Assembly: GCF_947502895.1 (NCBI RefSeq)
Contig: NZ_CANNBM010000004.1
Location: 124,001 to 188,000 of the forward strand
Direction of reading: 5' to 3'
DNA length: 64,000 nucleotides
From: an uncultured Sulfitobacter sp.
GTDB taxonomy: Bacteria > Pseudomonadota > Alphaproteobacteria > Rhodobacterales > Rhodobacteraceae
Position 1 is the stretch's first letter. Each line of letters opens with the position of its first letter. The position numbers were made by a program, and so were the translations under genes. Shown piece after piece: positions 51,490 to 61,007 of the stretch. Below the pieces are notes generated by a model, which was given only the letters and a program-made list of their open reading frames with translations, did not search any database and was not told where the DNA came from.

Positions 51490-52560
51490 ATGGCAACGGC
51501 AGATCTTTTGAACATGGATAAGAAATCGGCAGACAAGCAAAAGGCGCTCGACAGTGCGCTTGCACAAATCGAGCGTCAGTTCGGCAAAGGCTCTATCATG
51601 AAGCTAGGTGCCGAAGGGGCGATACAAGATATCAGCTCTTCCTCGACCGGATCACTGGGGCTGGACATTGCCTTGGGAATTGGCGGTTTGCCAATGGGGC
51701 GGATCATTGAAATCTACGGCCCTGAATCTTCCGGCAAAACAACTTTAACACTACATTGTGTTGCGGAGCAGCAAAAAGCAGGCGGCGTCTGCGCGTTTGT
51801 AGATGCCGAACACGCACTGGACCCCCAGTATGCCAAAAAACTTGGCGTAGACATTGACGAGCTGCTGATTTCGCAGCCGGACACGGGTGAGCAGGCGTTG
51901 GAGATAACGGACACTTTGGTGCGTTCCGGCGCTGTCAATATGGTGATCGTGGATTCGGTCGCGGCACTTACGCCCAAATCCGAACTCGAGGGCGAAATGG
52001 GCGACAGCTCTGTTGGTGTTCAGGCGCGTTTGATGAGCAAGGCGATGCGCAAGCTGACTGGTTCAATCTCGCGTTCGAACTGTATGGTTATTTTCATCAA
52101 CCAGATCAGAATGAAAATCGGTGTTATGTTCGGCTCACCCGAAACGACCACGGGCGGTAACGCACTGAAGTTCTATTCCTCTGTTCGTCTAGATATTCGT
52201 CGTATCGGCTCTCTCAAGGACCGTGATGAAGTCGTGGGCAACCAGACCCGCGTGAAGGTCGTGAAGAACAAAGTTGCGGCACCTTTCAAGCAGGTTGAGT
52301 TTGACATCATGTACGGCGAAGGCATCTCCAAAATGGGTGAGCTTTTGGACATGGGTGTAAAGGCTGGCATTGTCGATAAATCGGGCAGCTGGTTCTCCTA
52401 TGGGGACGAGCGGATCGGGCAGGGGCGTGAAAACGCCAAAACCTATCTGCGCGAACATGAAGATATGGCTATCGATATTGAGGATAAGATCCGTGCGGCG
52501 CATGGACTGGATTTCGACGGCTCTGAAAACATGGACGATCCCGATATTCTGGACGGGTAA
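51490..52560 (+). CDS. recA: Recombinase RecA
   Basis: 356 residues from ATG 51490, with AAGGGAAG nine bases upstream; the earlier open frame to 51433 has no family resemblance. Walker A GPESSGKTT, the conserved IERQFGKGSIMKLG and the loop motif NALKFYSSVRLDIRR are intact. It drives homologous recombination and triggers LexA self-cleavage. LexA boxes precede it and a strong terminator follows. Confidence 0.98.
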   Translation: MATADLLNMDKKSADKQKALDSALAQIERQFGKGSIMKLGAEGAIQDISSSSTGSLGLDIALGIGGLPMGRIIEIYGPESSGKTTLTLHCVAEQQKAGGVCAFVDAEHALDPQYAKKLGVDIDELLISQPDTGEQALEITDTLVRSGAVNMVIVDSVAALTPKSELEGEMGDSSVGVQARLMSKAMRKLTGSISRSNCMVIFINQIRMKIGVMFGSPETTTGGNALKFYSSVRLDIRRIGSLKDRDEVVGNQTRVKVVKNKVAAPFKQVEFDIMYGEGISKMGELLDMGVKAGIVDKSGSWFSYGDERIGQGRENAKTYLREHEDMAIDIEDKIRAAHGLDFDGSENMDDPDILDG

Positions 52561-52590
52561 CAACCGCAGACTATAAAATGTTTAGAAGAA

Positions 52591-52623
52591 AGGGTGCGCG
52601 CCAGCAGGCGGGCGCCCTTTTTT
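52591..52623 (+). terminator. Rho-independent terminator of recA
   Basis: GGGTGCGCGCC pairs with GGCGGGCGCCC (one mismatch, one G-U) around AGCA, followed by TTTTTT. It lies 30 bases beyond the recA stop. Confidence 0.9.
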
Positions 52624-52701
52624 ACATGCCCCACTGTGGACAGACCCTATTGCCAGCGTTATCTCAACAGAACTAATTCGCGTGCCCAAAGGATGGACAT
52701 C

Positions 52702-55356
52702 ATGCAAACGCTTAACGAAATCCGCTCGACCTTCCTCAATTATTTCGGAGACAACGGGCATGCGGTTGTACCGTCCAGCCCCTTGGTTCCACGCAATGAT
52801 CCAACGCTGATGTTCACAGCTGCGGGTATGGTGCAATTCAAGAACCTGTTCACAGGTGTTGAAACCCGCGATTATTCGCGTGCGACGACCGCGCAGAAAT
52901 GTGTGCGCGCAGGTGGCAAGCACAACGACCTAGACAATGTGGGCTATACAGCGCGCCATCATACATTCTTCGAGATGTTGGGCAATTTCAGCTTTGGTGA
53001 CTATTTCAAAGAAGATGCCATTCCGCTGGCATGGGATCTACTGACAAAAGTCTTCGGTATCGATGCGTCCCGTCTGCTGGTCACGGTATACCATACTGAC
53101 GACGAAGCTGTCGAAATCTGGAAAAAACACGCGGGGCTAAGTGATGATCGCATCATTCGCATCGCAACTGATGACAATTTCTGGTCTGCAGGGCCTACAG
53201 GTCCCTGTGGTCCATGTACCGAGATTTTCTATGATCACGGTGAGCACATCTGGGGTGGGCCTCCCGGCTCCCCCGACGAAGACGGAGATCGTTTTGTCGA
53301 AATCTGGAACCTTGTTTTCATGCAGTACGAGCAGTTCGAGGACGGGACGCGTCGGGACTTGCCGAACAAATCCATTGATACGGGCATGGGGATAGAGCGC
53401 GTCGCCGCTTTGCTCCAAGGCACCAATGACAACTACGCAACTGATCTGATGCGCAGCTTGATTGAAGCCTCGGCGCATGCGACCAACAGCGACCCTGACG
53501 GGGCTGGCAAAACACATCACCGCGTGATCGCTGACCATCTGCGTTCAACATCTTTTCTCATGGCAGACGGTGTGATGCCCAGTAATGACGGACGTGGCTA
53601 TGTATTGCGCCGTATCATGCGGCGGGCCATGCGTCACGCCCATCTGTTAGGGGCAAAAGACCCGCTTATGCACCGCCTTGTGCCTGCTCTTGTCGGCCAA
53701 ATGGGACAGGCCTATCCCGAGTTGGGTCAAGCGCAGTCCATGATCGAGCAGACCTTGCTGCAAGAAGAGACGCGTTTCCGTCAGACGCTGGACCGTGGAT
53801 TGAAACTGTTGGACGATGCGTTGGTTGCCCTTCCCGAAGGTGCTGATTTGCCTGGGGATGCCGCGTTCAAGCTATATGACACCTTTGGGTTTCCATTGGA
53901 CCTCACGCAGGATGCCTTGCGGGAAAAGGGTCGGGCGGTAGATACCGATGGGTTTGACGCTGCGATGGCAGAGCAGAAAGCAAAGGCGCGCGCAGCTTGG
54001 TCAGGCTCGGGCGAGGCGGCAGATGCAGCGATCTGGTTCGATGTGGCGGATAAATCCGGCGTGACCGAGTTTCTGGGCTACGACACGGAAACAGCCGAGG
54101 GCAAGATCGCGGCTTTGGTTCAGGATGGCAAAGCAGTCGAGGTCGTGCAGATGGGTCAACAGGTCCAAATTGCGCTTAACCAGACTCCGTTCTATGCCGA
54201 AAGTGGCGGCCAGATTGGTGACACGGGGGCAATTCGGACGGATACGGGTGTTGCCCGGATCACCGATACCCGTAAGGCAGCAGGTGTGTTTATTCATTTT
54301 GCCGAAGTGGAAAAAGGAAGCATTTCCAATGAACAATCATCGGTTCTTGAAGTAGATATTGCTCGGCGTAGTGCGATCCGTGCAAACCACTCCGCAACCC
54401 ATCTGCTGCATGAAGCCTTGCGTCATGCGCTTGGCGATCACGTGGCACAGCGCGGCTCGCTCAACGCAGCTGATCGTCTGCGCTTTGATTTTAGCCATAA
54501 CGAGGCTGTAAGTGCAGATCAGATCGTCGCCATTGAGCGCGAGGTGAACAGCTATATCCGTCAGAACACGAGCGTTGAAACGCGTATTATGACACCGGAT
54601 GATGCTCGTGCACTGGGCGCCCAAGCGTTGTTCGGGGAAAAATACGGCGATGAAGTGCGCGTCGTCTCGATGGGCGTACAGGATGGGTCGGGCAAAGGGT
54701 CCGACGGTAATACCTACTCGCTTGAGCTTTGCGGCGGCACGCATGTGCGTCAAACAGGTGATATTGGTGCGTTTGTTCTTTTGGGCGACAGTGCCAGCAG
54801 CGCCGGTGTGCGCCGGATTGAAGCGCTGACAGGTGCAGATGCCATCAACTATCTACGCAAACAGGACCAAACGCTGGCATTAGCTGCACAGGAGCTCAAG
54901 GCACCTGCGGCAGATGTTCCTGCGCGTATCAGTGCGCTCATGGATGAGCGCCGCAGTTTGGCTAACGAAGTAGCACAGCTGCGGCGTGAGTTGGCGATGT
55001 CCGGCGGTGCGAGCGCGCCAGAGGCACAAACAGTCAACGGTGTCGCATTTCATGCACAAGTGTTGCAAGGAGTGACAGGAAAGGATCTGCCCGCCTTGGT
55101 GGATGAACATAAGTCGCGCATCGGGTCGGGAGCGGTTTTGTTGATTGCCGACACAGGCGGAAAAGCGGCTGTCGCCGCTGGAGTCACAGATGATCTGAAA
55201 GGAACTCTGTCTGCTGTGGATATTCTGCGTGCCGCCGTTGCGGAGTTAGGTGGCAAAGGCGGTGGCGGTCGGCCTGACATGGCGCAGGGTGGCGGTGCCT
55301 CCGCGGATAATGCACAGGCAGCGATCGAGGCCGCAAAAATCGTATTGAAAGGATAA
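52702..55356 (+). CDS. alaS: Alanyl-tRNA synthetase
   Basis: 884 residues from ATG 52702 (MQTLNEIR), since AAAGGA lies eight bases upstream; ATG 52693 is too close to that site. The N-terminal class II catalytic core (LNEIRSTFLNYFGDNGH, RHHTFFEMLGNFSFGDYF), the editing-domain zinc motifs NHSATHLLHEAL and CGGTHV, and the C-terminal Gly-rich C-Ala domain (GGKGGGGRPDMAQGGG) are complete. It charges tRNA-Ala and edits mischarged Ser/Gly. Confidence 0.98.
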   Translation: MQTLNEIRSTFLNYFGDNGHAVVPSSPLVPRNDPTLMFTAAGMVQFKNLFTGVETRDYSRATTAQKCVRAGGKHNDLDNVGYTARHHTFFEMLGNFSFGDYFKEDAIPLAWDLLTKVFGIDASRLLVTVYHTDDEAVEIWKKHAGLSDDRIIRIATDDNFWSAGPTGPCGPCTEIFYDHGEHIWGGPPGSPDEDGDRFVEIWNLVFMQYEQFEDGTRRDLPNKSIDTGMGIERVAALLQGTNDNYATDLMRSLIEASAHATNSDPDGAGKTHHRVIADHLRSTSFLMADGVMPSNDGRGYVLRRIMRRAMRHAHLLGAKDPLMHRLVPALVGQMGQAYPELGQAQSMIEQTLLQEETRFRQTLDRGLKLLDDALVALPEGADLPGDAAFKLYDTFGFPLDLTQDALREKGRAVDTDGFDAAMAEQKAKARAAWSGSGEAADAAIWFDVADKSGVTEFLGYDTETAEGKIAALVQDGKAVEVVQMGQQVQIALNQTPFYAESGGQIGDTGAIRTDTGVARITDTRKAAGVFIHFAEVEKGSISNEQSSVLEVDIARRSAIRANHSATHLLHEALRHALGDHVAQRGSLNAADRLRFDFSHNEAVSADQIVAIEREVNSYIRQNTSVETRIMTPDDARALGAQALFGEKYGDEVRVVSMGVQDGSGKGSDGNTYSLELCGGTHVRQTGDIGAFVLLGDSASSAGVRRIEALTGADAINYLRKQDQTLALAAQELKAPAADVPARISALMDERRSLANEVAQLRRELAMSGGASAPEAQTVNGVAFHAQVLQGVTGKDLPALVDEHKSRIGSGAVLLIADTGGKAAVAAGVTDDLKGTLSAVDILRAAVAELGGKGGGGRPDMAQGGGASADNAQAAIEAAKIVLKG

Positions 55357-55359
55357 CCA

Positions 55360-55647
55360 ATGCCAGCACTTTGGATTGCGCACGTTACTGTCACAGACGA
55401 AGAGGCGTATAAGAAATATGCAGCGGGCGCCACTGTTGCCATCGCCGATCATGGCGGCCAGTTTATTGCGCGTGGCGGGCGTTTTGTGCAGCTAGAGGGG
55501 AAAGAACGGCCGCGCAATGTCGTGGCACGCTTCCCCGATGTTGAAGCTGCCGAAAAATGCTATCACTCGGCCGCCTACCAGGAAGCACTGGAACACGCCA
55601 AAGGTGCGTCAGAACGCGAGTTGATGATCGTTGAAACGACCGAGTAA
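55360..55647 (+). CDS. DUF1330 family protein
   Basis: 95 residues, three bases after alaS. The DUF1330 pattern (YKKYAAGATVAIADHGGQFIARGG, then RFPDVEAAEKCYHSAAYQEAL) marks a dimeric ferredoxin-like alpha+beta barrel. Function of the family is unknown. Probably co-transcribed with alaS. Confidence 0.92.
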   Translation: MPALWIAHVTVTDEEAYKKYAAGATVAIADHGGQFIARGGRFVQLEGKERPRNVVARFPDVEAAEKCYHSAAYQEALEHAKGASERELMIVETTE

Positions 55648-55713
55648 ACCAGCTTCTTTATTTTTCCAATAAACTCACGCGGCGCAGCCGCACTGCGACA
55701 GAAGACAACAAAA

Positions 55714-55740
55714 AAAGGCGCTCCGGATTGGGGCGCCTTT
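55714..55740. terminator. Bidirectional terminator between DUF1330 gene and typA
   Basis: AAAGGCGCTCC and GGGGCGCCTTT pair around GGATT; poly-A precedes and T-rich bases follow, so it can terminate on both strands. It separates the convergent genes. Confidence 0.85.
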
Positions 55741-55749
55741 CTTTTGATA

Positions 55750-57567
55750 TCAAACTGATTTCGACATCCGCTTGCGCTCATGCGGGTCCAGATAGCGTTT
55801 GCGCAGACGGATCGCATTTGGTGTCACTTCTACCAATTCATCGTCGTCGATATAGGCGATTGCCTCTTCAAGGCTGTGCGTGATGGGGGTTGTCAGGCGC
55901 ACGGCCTCGTCTGTACCGGATGCACGTACGTTGGTCAGCTGCTTGCCTTTCAACGGGTTCACTTCCAGATCATTCTCGCGGCTGTGCTCGCCAATGATCA
56001 TGCCTTGATAGACATCAGTTTGCGCACCAATAAAGAAACGACCACGGTCTTCCAGTTTCCAAAGCGCGTAGGAAACAGCGACGCCATTCTCCATAGAGAT
56101 CAAAACACCTGCGCGGCGGCCGGGAATCACACCTTTGTGCGGTGCCCATGCATGGAACACACGGTTCAGAACACCAGTGCCGCGCGTATCGGTCAGGAAC
56201 TCACCGTGATAGCCAATCAGCCCGCGCGAAGGCACGTGTGCCACGATGCGCGTTTTACCTGCACCCGCAGGTTTCATCTCAACCAGTTCGCCTTTGCGAA
56301 CGCCGGTGAGTTTTTCGATGACTGCACCGGAGTATTCGTCATCAACGTCGATTGTAGCTTCTTCGATTGGCTCGTGGCGCACGCCGTCAATCTCTTGAAA
56401 CAAGACCTGCGGGCGCGAGATGCTCAACTCAAAGCCTTCACGCCGCATGTTTTCAATCAGAACGCCCATCTGCAATTCGCCGCGGCCTGCAACCTCAAAG
56501 GCCTCGCCGCCGGGTGTGTCCGAGATTTTGATGGCAACGTTGGATTCCGCTTCCTTGTGCAGCCGTTCGCGGATGACGCGAGACTGTACTTTTTTACCAT
56601 CACGACCTGCCAGCGGGCTGTCGTTGATGCCAAAGGTCACGGTAATCGTCGGCGGGTCAATGGGCTGTGCAGGGATCGCATCAACGACTGACTGTTCGGC
56701 CAAGGTGTCGGCAACAGTTGCTTTGGTCATGCCCGCGATGGAAACGATATCACCTGCTTCGGCCAATTCAATCGCGGTTTGGTCCAAGCCGCGATAGGCA
56801 AGAATCTTGGTGCAGCGGAAGTTTTCGATCAGTGTGCCATCCCGAGACATGGCTTTGATTGTCTGGCCCGCTTTCAGTGTGCCACTCTCCACGCGGCCGG
56901 TCAGCAGACGGCCCAGGAACGGATCACCGCCCAGTGTGGTGGCAAGCATAGTGAACGGCTTGTCCGCATCGGCGATCTGTGCGGGGGCTGGAACATGCTC
57001 AAGGATCAGCTCGAACAGCGCGCTCAGGTCCTTGCGTGGGCCATCCAGTTCCATATCAGCCCAACCTGCGCGGCCAGAGGCGTACATGGTGGGAAAGTCC
57101 AACTGCTCGTCGGTGGCGTCTAGATTTGCGAACAGATCAAAACACTCATCCAAAGCGCGATCAGGTTCACCGTCAGCTTTGTCGACCTTGTTGATCACAA
57201 CGATTGGGCGCAGGCCCAGCTTCAGTGCCTTTGAGGTCACGAATTTCGTCTGGGGCATCGGGCCTTCTGCGGCATCAACCAGCAGCACAACACCGTCTAC
57301 CATCGACAAGATACGCTCGACCTCGCCACCAAAATCGGCGTGGCCCGGGGTATCGACGATGTTAATGCGTGTGCCTTTCCACTCAACCGATGTAGGCTTG
57401 GCAAAGATTGTGATACCGCGCTCGCGCTCCAGATCATTGCTGTCCATGGCGCGCTCGGTGGTGGCCTGGTTTTCACGGTAGGTGCCGGATTGTTTCAGTA
57501 GTTCGTCCACCAGCGTTGTCTTGCCGTGGTCAACGTGTGCGATGATTGCGATGTTGCGCAGGTCCAT
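55750..57567 (-). CDS. typA: Ribosome-associated GTPase TypA/BipA
   Basis: 605 residues. Translational GTPase motifs are intact: G1 AHVDHGKTT, G2 with ERGITI, G3 DTPGHADFGG, G4 NKVDKADGEPD. The domain order including the C-terminal BipA-specific domain (GMIIGEHSRENDLEVNP) is complete. It assists ribosome assembly and stress adaptation. Confidence 0.97.
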   Translation of the reverse strand: MDLRNIAIIAHVDHGKTTLVDELLKQSGTYRENQATTERAMDSNDLERERGITIFAKPTSVEWKGTRINIVDTPGHADFGGEVERILSMVDGVVLLVDAAEGPMPQTKFVTSKALKLGLRPIVVINKVDKADGEPDRALDECFDLFANLDATDEQLDFPTMYASGRAGWADMELDGPRKDLSALFELILEHVPAPAQIADADKPFTMLATTLGGDPFLGRLLTGRVESGTLKAGQTIKAMSRDGTLIENFRCTKILAYRGLDQTAIELAEAGDIVSIAGMTKATVADTLAEQSVVDAIPAQPIDPPTITVTFGINDSPLAGRDGKKVQSRVIRERLHKEAESNVAIKISDTPGGEAFEVAGRGELQMGVLIENMRREGFELSISRPQVLFQEIDGVRHEPIEEATIDVDDEYSGAVIEKLTGVRKGELVEMKPAGAGKTRIVAHVPSRGLIGYHGEFLTDTRGTGVLNRVFHAWAPHKGVIPGRRAGVLISMENGVAVSYALWKLEDRGRFFIGAQTDVYQGMIIGEHSRENDLEVNPLKGKQLTNVRASGTDEAVRLTTPITHSLEEAIAYIDDDELVEVTPNAIRLRKRYLDPHERKRMSKSV

Positions 57568-57669
57568 TTGGATTACCTTATCTCAGGGGGTTGAGCGGCC
57601 TCTACCGTGCATCCGCAGCAAAGGCCAGCAAAAACCCCGTCTTGGTTGCCATCGGCGGCTAAACGGTGA

Positions 57670-58002
57670 TCAATGCGTGACAGAATTGGAGAACAAGTTG
57701 ATTACAGCGATCCCGCCGATAATCATGGCCAAGCCTGCAATCGCTGCCAAATCCAGTTTTTGACCAAAAATCGTCCAGCCGATTGTGGCGATCATGATGA
57801 TGCCCAGACCGCTCCACAGTGCGTAGACAACGCCGACAGACATAGTGCGCAGCGTGATTGACAGAAGATAAAAAGAGGCGGCATAGGCCAGAACAACAAC
57901 AATAGACGGCCCTAGCTTCGTAAACTGCACACTCATTTTGAGCGCGGTTGTGCCGATGGTCTCGAACAGAACGGCAAAGGCAAGGATCAGATATACGGGC
58001 AT
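57670..58002 (-). CDS. EmrE-like small multidrug resistance transporter
   Basis: 110 residues with four transmembrane helices. Glu14 (VLFETIGTT), the essential proton/drug site, and Trp63 (ALWSGLGI), which contacts substrate in EmrE, are at identical positions, and GQKLDLAAIAGLAMIIGG matches helix 4. It probably exports cationic compounds; guanidinium exporters of the family differ in helix 3, so EmrE-type is favoured. The Lrp-type gene begins upstream on the same strand. Confidence 0.9.
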   Translation of the reverse strand: MPVYLILAFAVLFETIGTTALKMSVQFTKLGPSIVVVLAYAASFYLLSITLRTMSVGVVYALWSGLGIIMIATIGWTIFGQKLDLAAIAGLAMIIGGIAVINLFSNSVTH

Positions 58003-58014
58003 TGGCGTGCGCTT

Positions 58015-58473
58015 TCACAAGGGGAGGGCGGTCGTTTCCTTTATTTCTTCCATTACAAAGCTGGCAGAGACATCCGACAATTCGACACGGGCAATCAGCA
58101 TTTGATACAGGCGGTCGTACCCTGCCATATCCGCAACCCGCGCGCGGATCAAATAGTCCAGATCGCCGCTCATCCTGTAGACACCTTGGATTTCCGGCAA
58201 TGCCTTTGTCGCAGTGGAGAATTTGCGCAGCCAGTCGGGTGCATGTGCGTTCGTGCGTATTTGCATAAAGACGGTCAAACCCAGACCGACCTTTGCCGCA
58301 TCCACCAATGCGACCCGCCCCTTAATAATACCAGCGGTTTCCAACGCGCGGATGCGCCGCCAACAGGCATTGCGGGACAGCCCGATCTCTACGCTCAGAT
58401 CGTCCATCGATCGGGTCGCATCGCGTTGCAAAGCGGCGAGTATTTTGTGGTCGAAGGTGTCAATATTCTGCAT
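58015..58473 (-). CDS. Lrp/AsnC family transcriptional regulator
   Basis: 152 residues from ATG 58473 (MQNIDTFDHKILAAL); the open frame reaches 58569 without family resemblance. The N-terminal HTH (LSVEIGLSRNACWRRIRALE) and the C-terminal RAM ligand domain (GVYRMSGDLDYLIRARV) are typical. It lies 12 bases upstream of the SMR gene and is divergent from the DUF6356 gene, so it may control both. Confidence 0.92.
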   Translation of the reverse strand: MQNIDTFDHKILAALQRDATRSMDDLSVEIGLSRNACWRRIRALETAGIIKGRVALVDAAKVGLGLTVFMQIRTNAHAPDWLRKFSTATKALPEIQGVYRMSGDLDYLIRARVADMAGYDRLYQMLIARVELSDVSASFVMEEIKETTALPL

Positions 58474-58589
58474 ATAGCCATCATCTTGAGATAGGATCCC
58501 AAGATCAAGCCCTAATGCCACGCACTTTGGGATCAATGTGTCAGTGTGGGTGGATAGATTGAAGGTCAAAGCAGAATTCAGGAGTTGCT

Positions 58590-58793
58590 ATGATTAACCG
58601 TATTTTTCTCGATCATCCCGCAAAAGTAGACGAGACGTTTTTCCAGCATATGGCCTTTGCCAGCAAATTCGCCGGCAAGCTTTTTCTTGCTGCTGGTGCG
58701 GCACTTGTTCACGCGATCATTCCTTGCTTGTTCGAGAAGACAGCCAGTACGATCATCGCAGATCTTTATCATAAGACCCATAATCGCGGGTAA
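58590..58793 (+). CDS. DUF6356 family small protein
   Basis: 67 residues preceded by AGGAG. The pattern FLDHPAKVDETFFQHMAFA, then a membrane-like stretch and HAIIPCLFEKTAST, matches the DUF6356 family. Function unknown; probably a small membrane-associated protein. Confidence 0.78.
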   Translation: MINRIFLDHPAKVDETFFQHMAFASKFAGKLFLAAGAALVHAIIPCLFEKTASTIIADLYHKTHNRG

Positions 58794-58825
58794 GGCCCGC
58801 GTCGCACTGACACCCACCAGACAAA

Positions 58826-58856
58826 TAAAAAAAGGGCCGCAACATCTGCGGCCCTT
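58826..58856 (-). terminator. Rho-independent terminator of icd
   Basis: Perfect ten-base stem AAGGGCCGCA/TGCGGCCCTT with loop ACATC. On the minus strand it is followed by a T run, 22 bases beyond the icd stop. Confidence 0.92.
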
Positions 58857-58878
58857 CGGTATTCTAGAGAGTGACGGA

Positions 58879-60093
58879 TCAGCCTTTGAGGGCTGCGTTA
58901 AGGTTCTCGTCTACTTTCTCGAGGAAGCCCATCGTGGTCAGCCATTTTTGATCGGGACCTACCAGCAAGGCGAGGTCTTTAGTCATATCGCCAGCTTCAA
59001 CTGTGTCCACTACAACTTTTTCCAGTGTTTCGGCAAAGTTGGTCAAAGCCGTGTTGCCGTCCAGCTTGCCACGGTGCTTGAGACCACCGGTCCACGCGTA
59101 GATGGACGCGATAGAGTTCGTGGACGTCTCTTCGCCCTTCTGGTGCTGGCGGTAGTGGCGCGTAACGGTGCCGTGCGCGGCCTCAGCTTCAACAGTTTGC
59201 CCATCGGGCGTCATCAAAACGGATGTCATCAGACCAAGCGAGCCAAAGCCCTGCGCAACAGTGTCGGACTGAACGTCACCGTCATAGTTCTTACAGGCCC
59301 AGACATAGCCGCCGTTCCATTTCATTGCACAAGCAACCATATCGTCGATCAGGCGATGCTCATAAGTGATGCCTGCCGCTTTGAACTTGTCTTCGAATTC
59401 GGTCTCATAGACGTGCTGGAACAGCTCAAGGAAGCGACCATCATATTGCTTGAGGATCGTGTTCTTTGTGCTCAGGTACACTGGCCAGCCCATGTTCAGG
59501 CCATAGTTCATGGAGGCGCGGGCAAAGTCGATGATCGACTTGTCGAGGTTATACATCGCCATGACCACGCCGGAATCGGGCGCATCAAAAACTTCATGCT
59601 CGATCTCGGTGCCGTCCTCGCCGACGAATTTGATCGTCAGTTTGCCTGCACCTGGGAATTTGAAATCTGTCGCGCGGTATTGGTCCCCAAACGCATGGCG
59701 GCCCACAACGATTGGCTTTGTCCAGCCCGGCACAAGGCGCGGCACGTTCGAGCAGATGATTGGCTGGCGGAAGATAACGCCGCCCAGAATGTTGCGGATC
59801 GTCCCGTTGGGAGAGCGCCACATTTTCTTGAGGCCAAATTCCTCTACACGCGCCTCATCAGGTGTGATGGTAGCACATTTTACGCCAACGCCGTATTTCT
59901 TGATAGCATGGGCGGAATCGATTGTGATCTGGTCATCTGTCTCATCACGGGCCTGAATGCCCAGATCGTAATACTTCAGATCAACGTCGAGGTAGGGCAG
60001 GATCAGCTTTTTCTTGATGAAATCCCAGATGATGCGGGTCATTTCATCGCCGTCGAGTTCGACGATGGGGTTCTCTACCTTGATTTTGGTCAT
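58879..60093 (-). CDS. icd: NADP-dependent isocitrate dehydrogenase
   Basis: 404 residues, the homodimeric eukaryote-like type. N-terminal VENPIVELDGDEMTRIIW, substrate-site SPNGTIRNILGG and the C-terminal EAAHGTVTRHYRQHQKGEETSTN are typical. It converts isocitrate to 2-oxoglutarate in the TCA cycle. Single gene with its own terminator. Confidence 0.97.
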   Translation of the reverse strand: MTKIKVENPIVELDGDEMTRIIWDFIKKKLILPYLDVDLKYYDLGIQARDETDDQITIDSAHAIKKYGVGVKCATITPDEARVEEFGLKKMWRSPNGTIRNILGGVIFRQPIICSNVPRLVPGWTKPIVVGRHAFGDQYRATDFKFPGAGKLTIKFVGEDGTEIEHEVFDAPDSGVVMAMYNLDKSIIDFARASMNYGLNMGWPVYLSTKNTILKQYDGRFLELFQHVYETEFEDKFKAAGITYEHRLIDDMVACAMKWNGGYVWACKNYDGDVQSDTVAQGFGSLGLMTSVLMTPDGQTVEAEAAHGTVTRHYRQHQKGEETSTNSIASIYAWTGGLKHRGKLDGNTALTNFAETLEKVVVDTVEAGDMTKDLALLVGPDQKWLTTMGFLEKVDENLNAALKG

Positions 60094-60186
60094 GCGTTTT
60101 CCTTTGGCTAGAGGCGAATTTAGACGCCGTTTAGCCTATATTTCCACAAAGGGAAAGACGGTATACGATGGTATGCCGTTTGAATT

Positions 60187-60774
60187 TTAGTCTTTTGCTT
60201 GTGTCGAAAAGAAGGTGGCGATCTTTTCACGTGCAAAGGCCCAAAGACCCGGTGCGCCAATAGCGATTTTCGAGCCCACGCGCGCGGCGACCATTTCTTC
60301 GCTGACATTATAATCGGTCCAACTGCCGCCGCCTGATTGCAGGTTTTGCATCGGCGGCTGGAAACGGTCGAGGGATTTGGCGAATTTTGCGTCAGGGCTC
60401 TGCGCTGCTTCAAATTCTTCCCAAGTGGCGCGCAAATCATCGCGCAGATCGTTTGGCAACAGGCCGAATATCCGGTCGGCTGCGATCTGCTCGGCCTTTT
60501 CCATCGCGTCCGCGTCATAGCTGCCGAATATGGGATTATCGCCAGCATCAATCTCGACCAGATCATGCAGGATCAGCATTTTGATTACGCGGCTAATATC
60601 AACATGCGCACCCGCCTGATCCGCTAGCACCAACGCATAAAGCGTCAGGTGCCAGCTATGCTCGGCCGAGTTCTCGGCGCGCGATGCATCACAAAGGGTG
60701 GTGCCGCGTAGGATGTGCTTGAGTTTGTCTGCTTCGTTGAGAAAAGCGATCTGCTGCTCAAGCCGTTCGGTCAT
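60187..60774 (-). CDS. HD domain phosphohydrolase (YfbR/HDDC2-like)
   Basis: 195 residues. The metal-binding H...HD...D set is visible (ENSAEHSWH, LILHDLVEIDAGD, KSLDRFQP). The arrangement fits 5'-nucleotidase-type HD proteins such as YfbR and HDDC2. It overlaps the preceding 77-residue gene by one base and is the last gene of a three-gene operon. Confidence 0.88.
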   Translation of the reverse strand: MTERLEQQIAFLNEADKLKHILRGTTLCDASRAENSAEHSWHLTLYALVLADQAGAHVDISRVIKMLILHDLVEIDAGDNPIFGSYDADAMEKAEQIAADRIFGLLPNDLRDDLRATWEEFEAAQSPDAKFAKSLDRFQPPMQNLQSGGGSWTDYNVSEEMVAARVGSKIAIGAPGLWAFAREKIATFFSTQAKD

Positions 60775-61007
60775 TATTGTGAGGCCTCACGGTAGCGTTT
60801 CAGTTTGCCCGCCAGAAATGCACGACCTTTCTGTTCGGCCATGCGTGTTCTGACCGCGGTCAGGAACGCCTCTTCCAGAGTTTGTGAGGACGCGCCCAGC
60901 ACATCGCCCACCTCCATGAACAAGCGATCCTCGCCGGTCTCTTTCTGAACGGCGAGACATTCTTCGGCCAACTGGTTGGCCATTTTGATGACACTGTCGT
61001 CAGCCAT
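60774..61007 (-). CDS. Conserved small protein, function unknown
   Basis: 77 residues, mostly helical and charged (QLAEECLAVQKETGEDRL, then RTRMAEQKGRAFLAGKLKRYREA). One-base overlaps with both neighbours show it belongs to a translationally coupled operon and is real. I do not recognise a family. Confidence 0.75.
   Translation of the reverse strand: MADDSVIKMANQLAEECLAVQKETGEDRLFMEVGDVLGASSQTLEEAFLTAVRTRMAEQKGRAFLAGKLKRYREASQ

Noticed and set aside
58657..60111. 484-codon open frame on the plus strand
   Set aside because: Antisense to icd; its beginning also overlaps the DUF6356 gene and the icd terminator.
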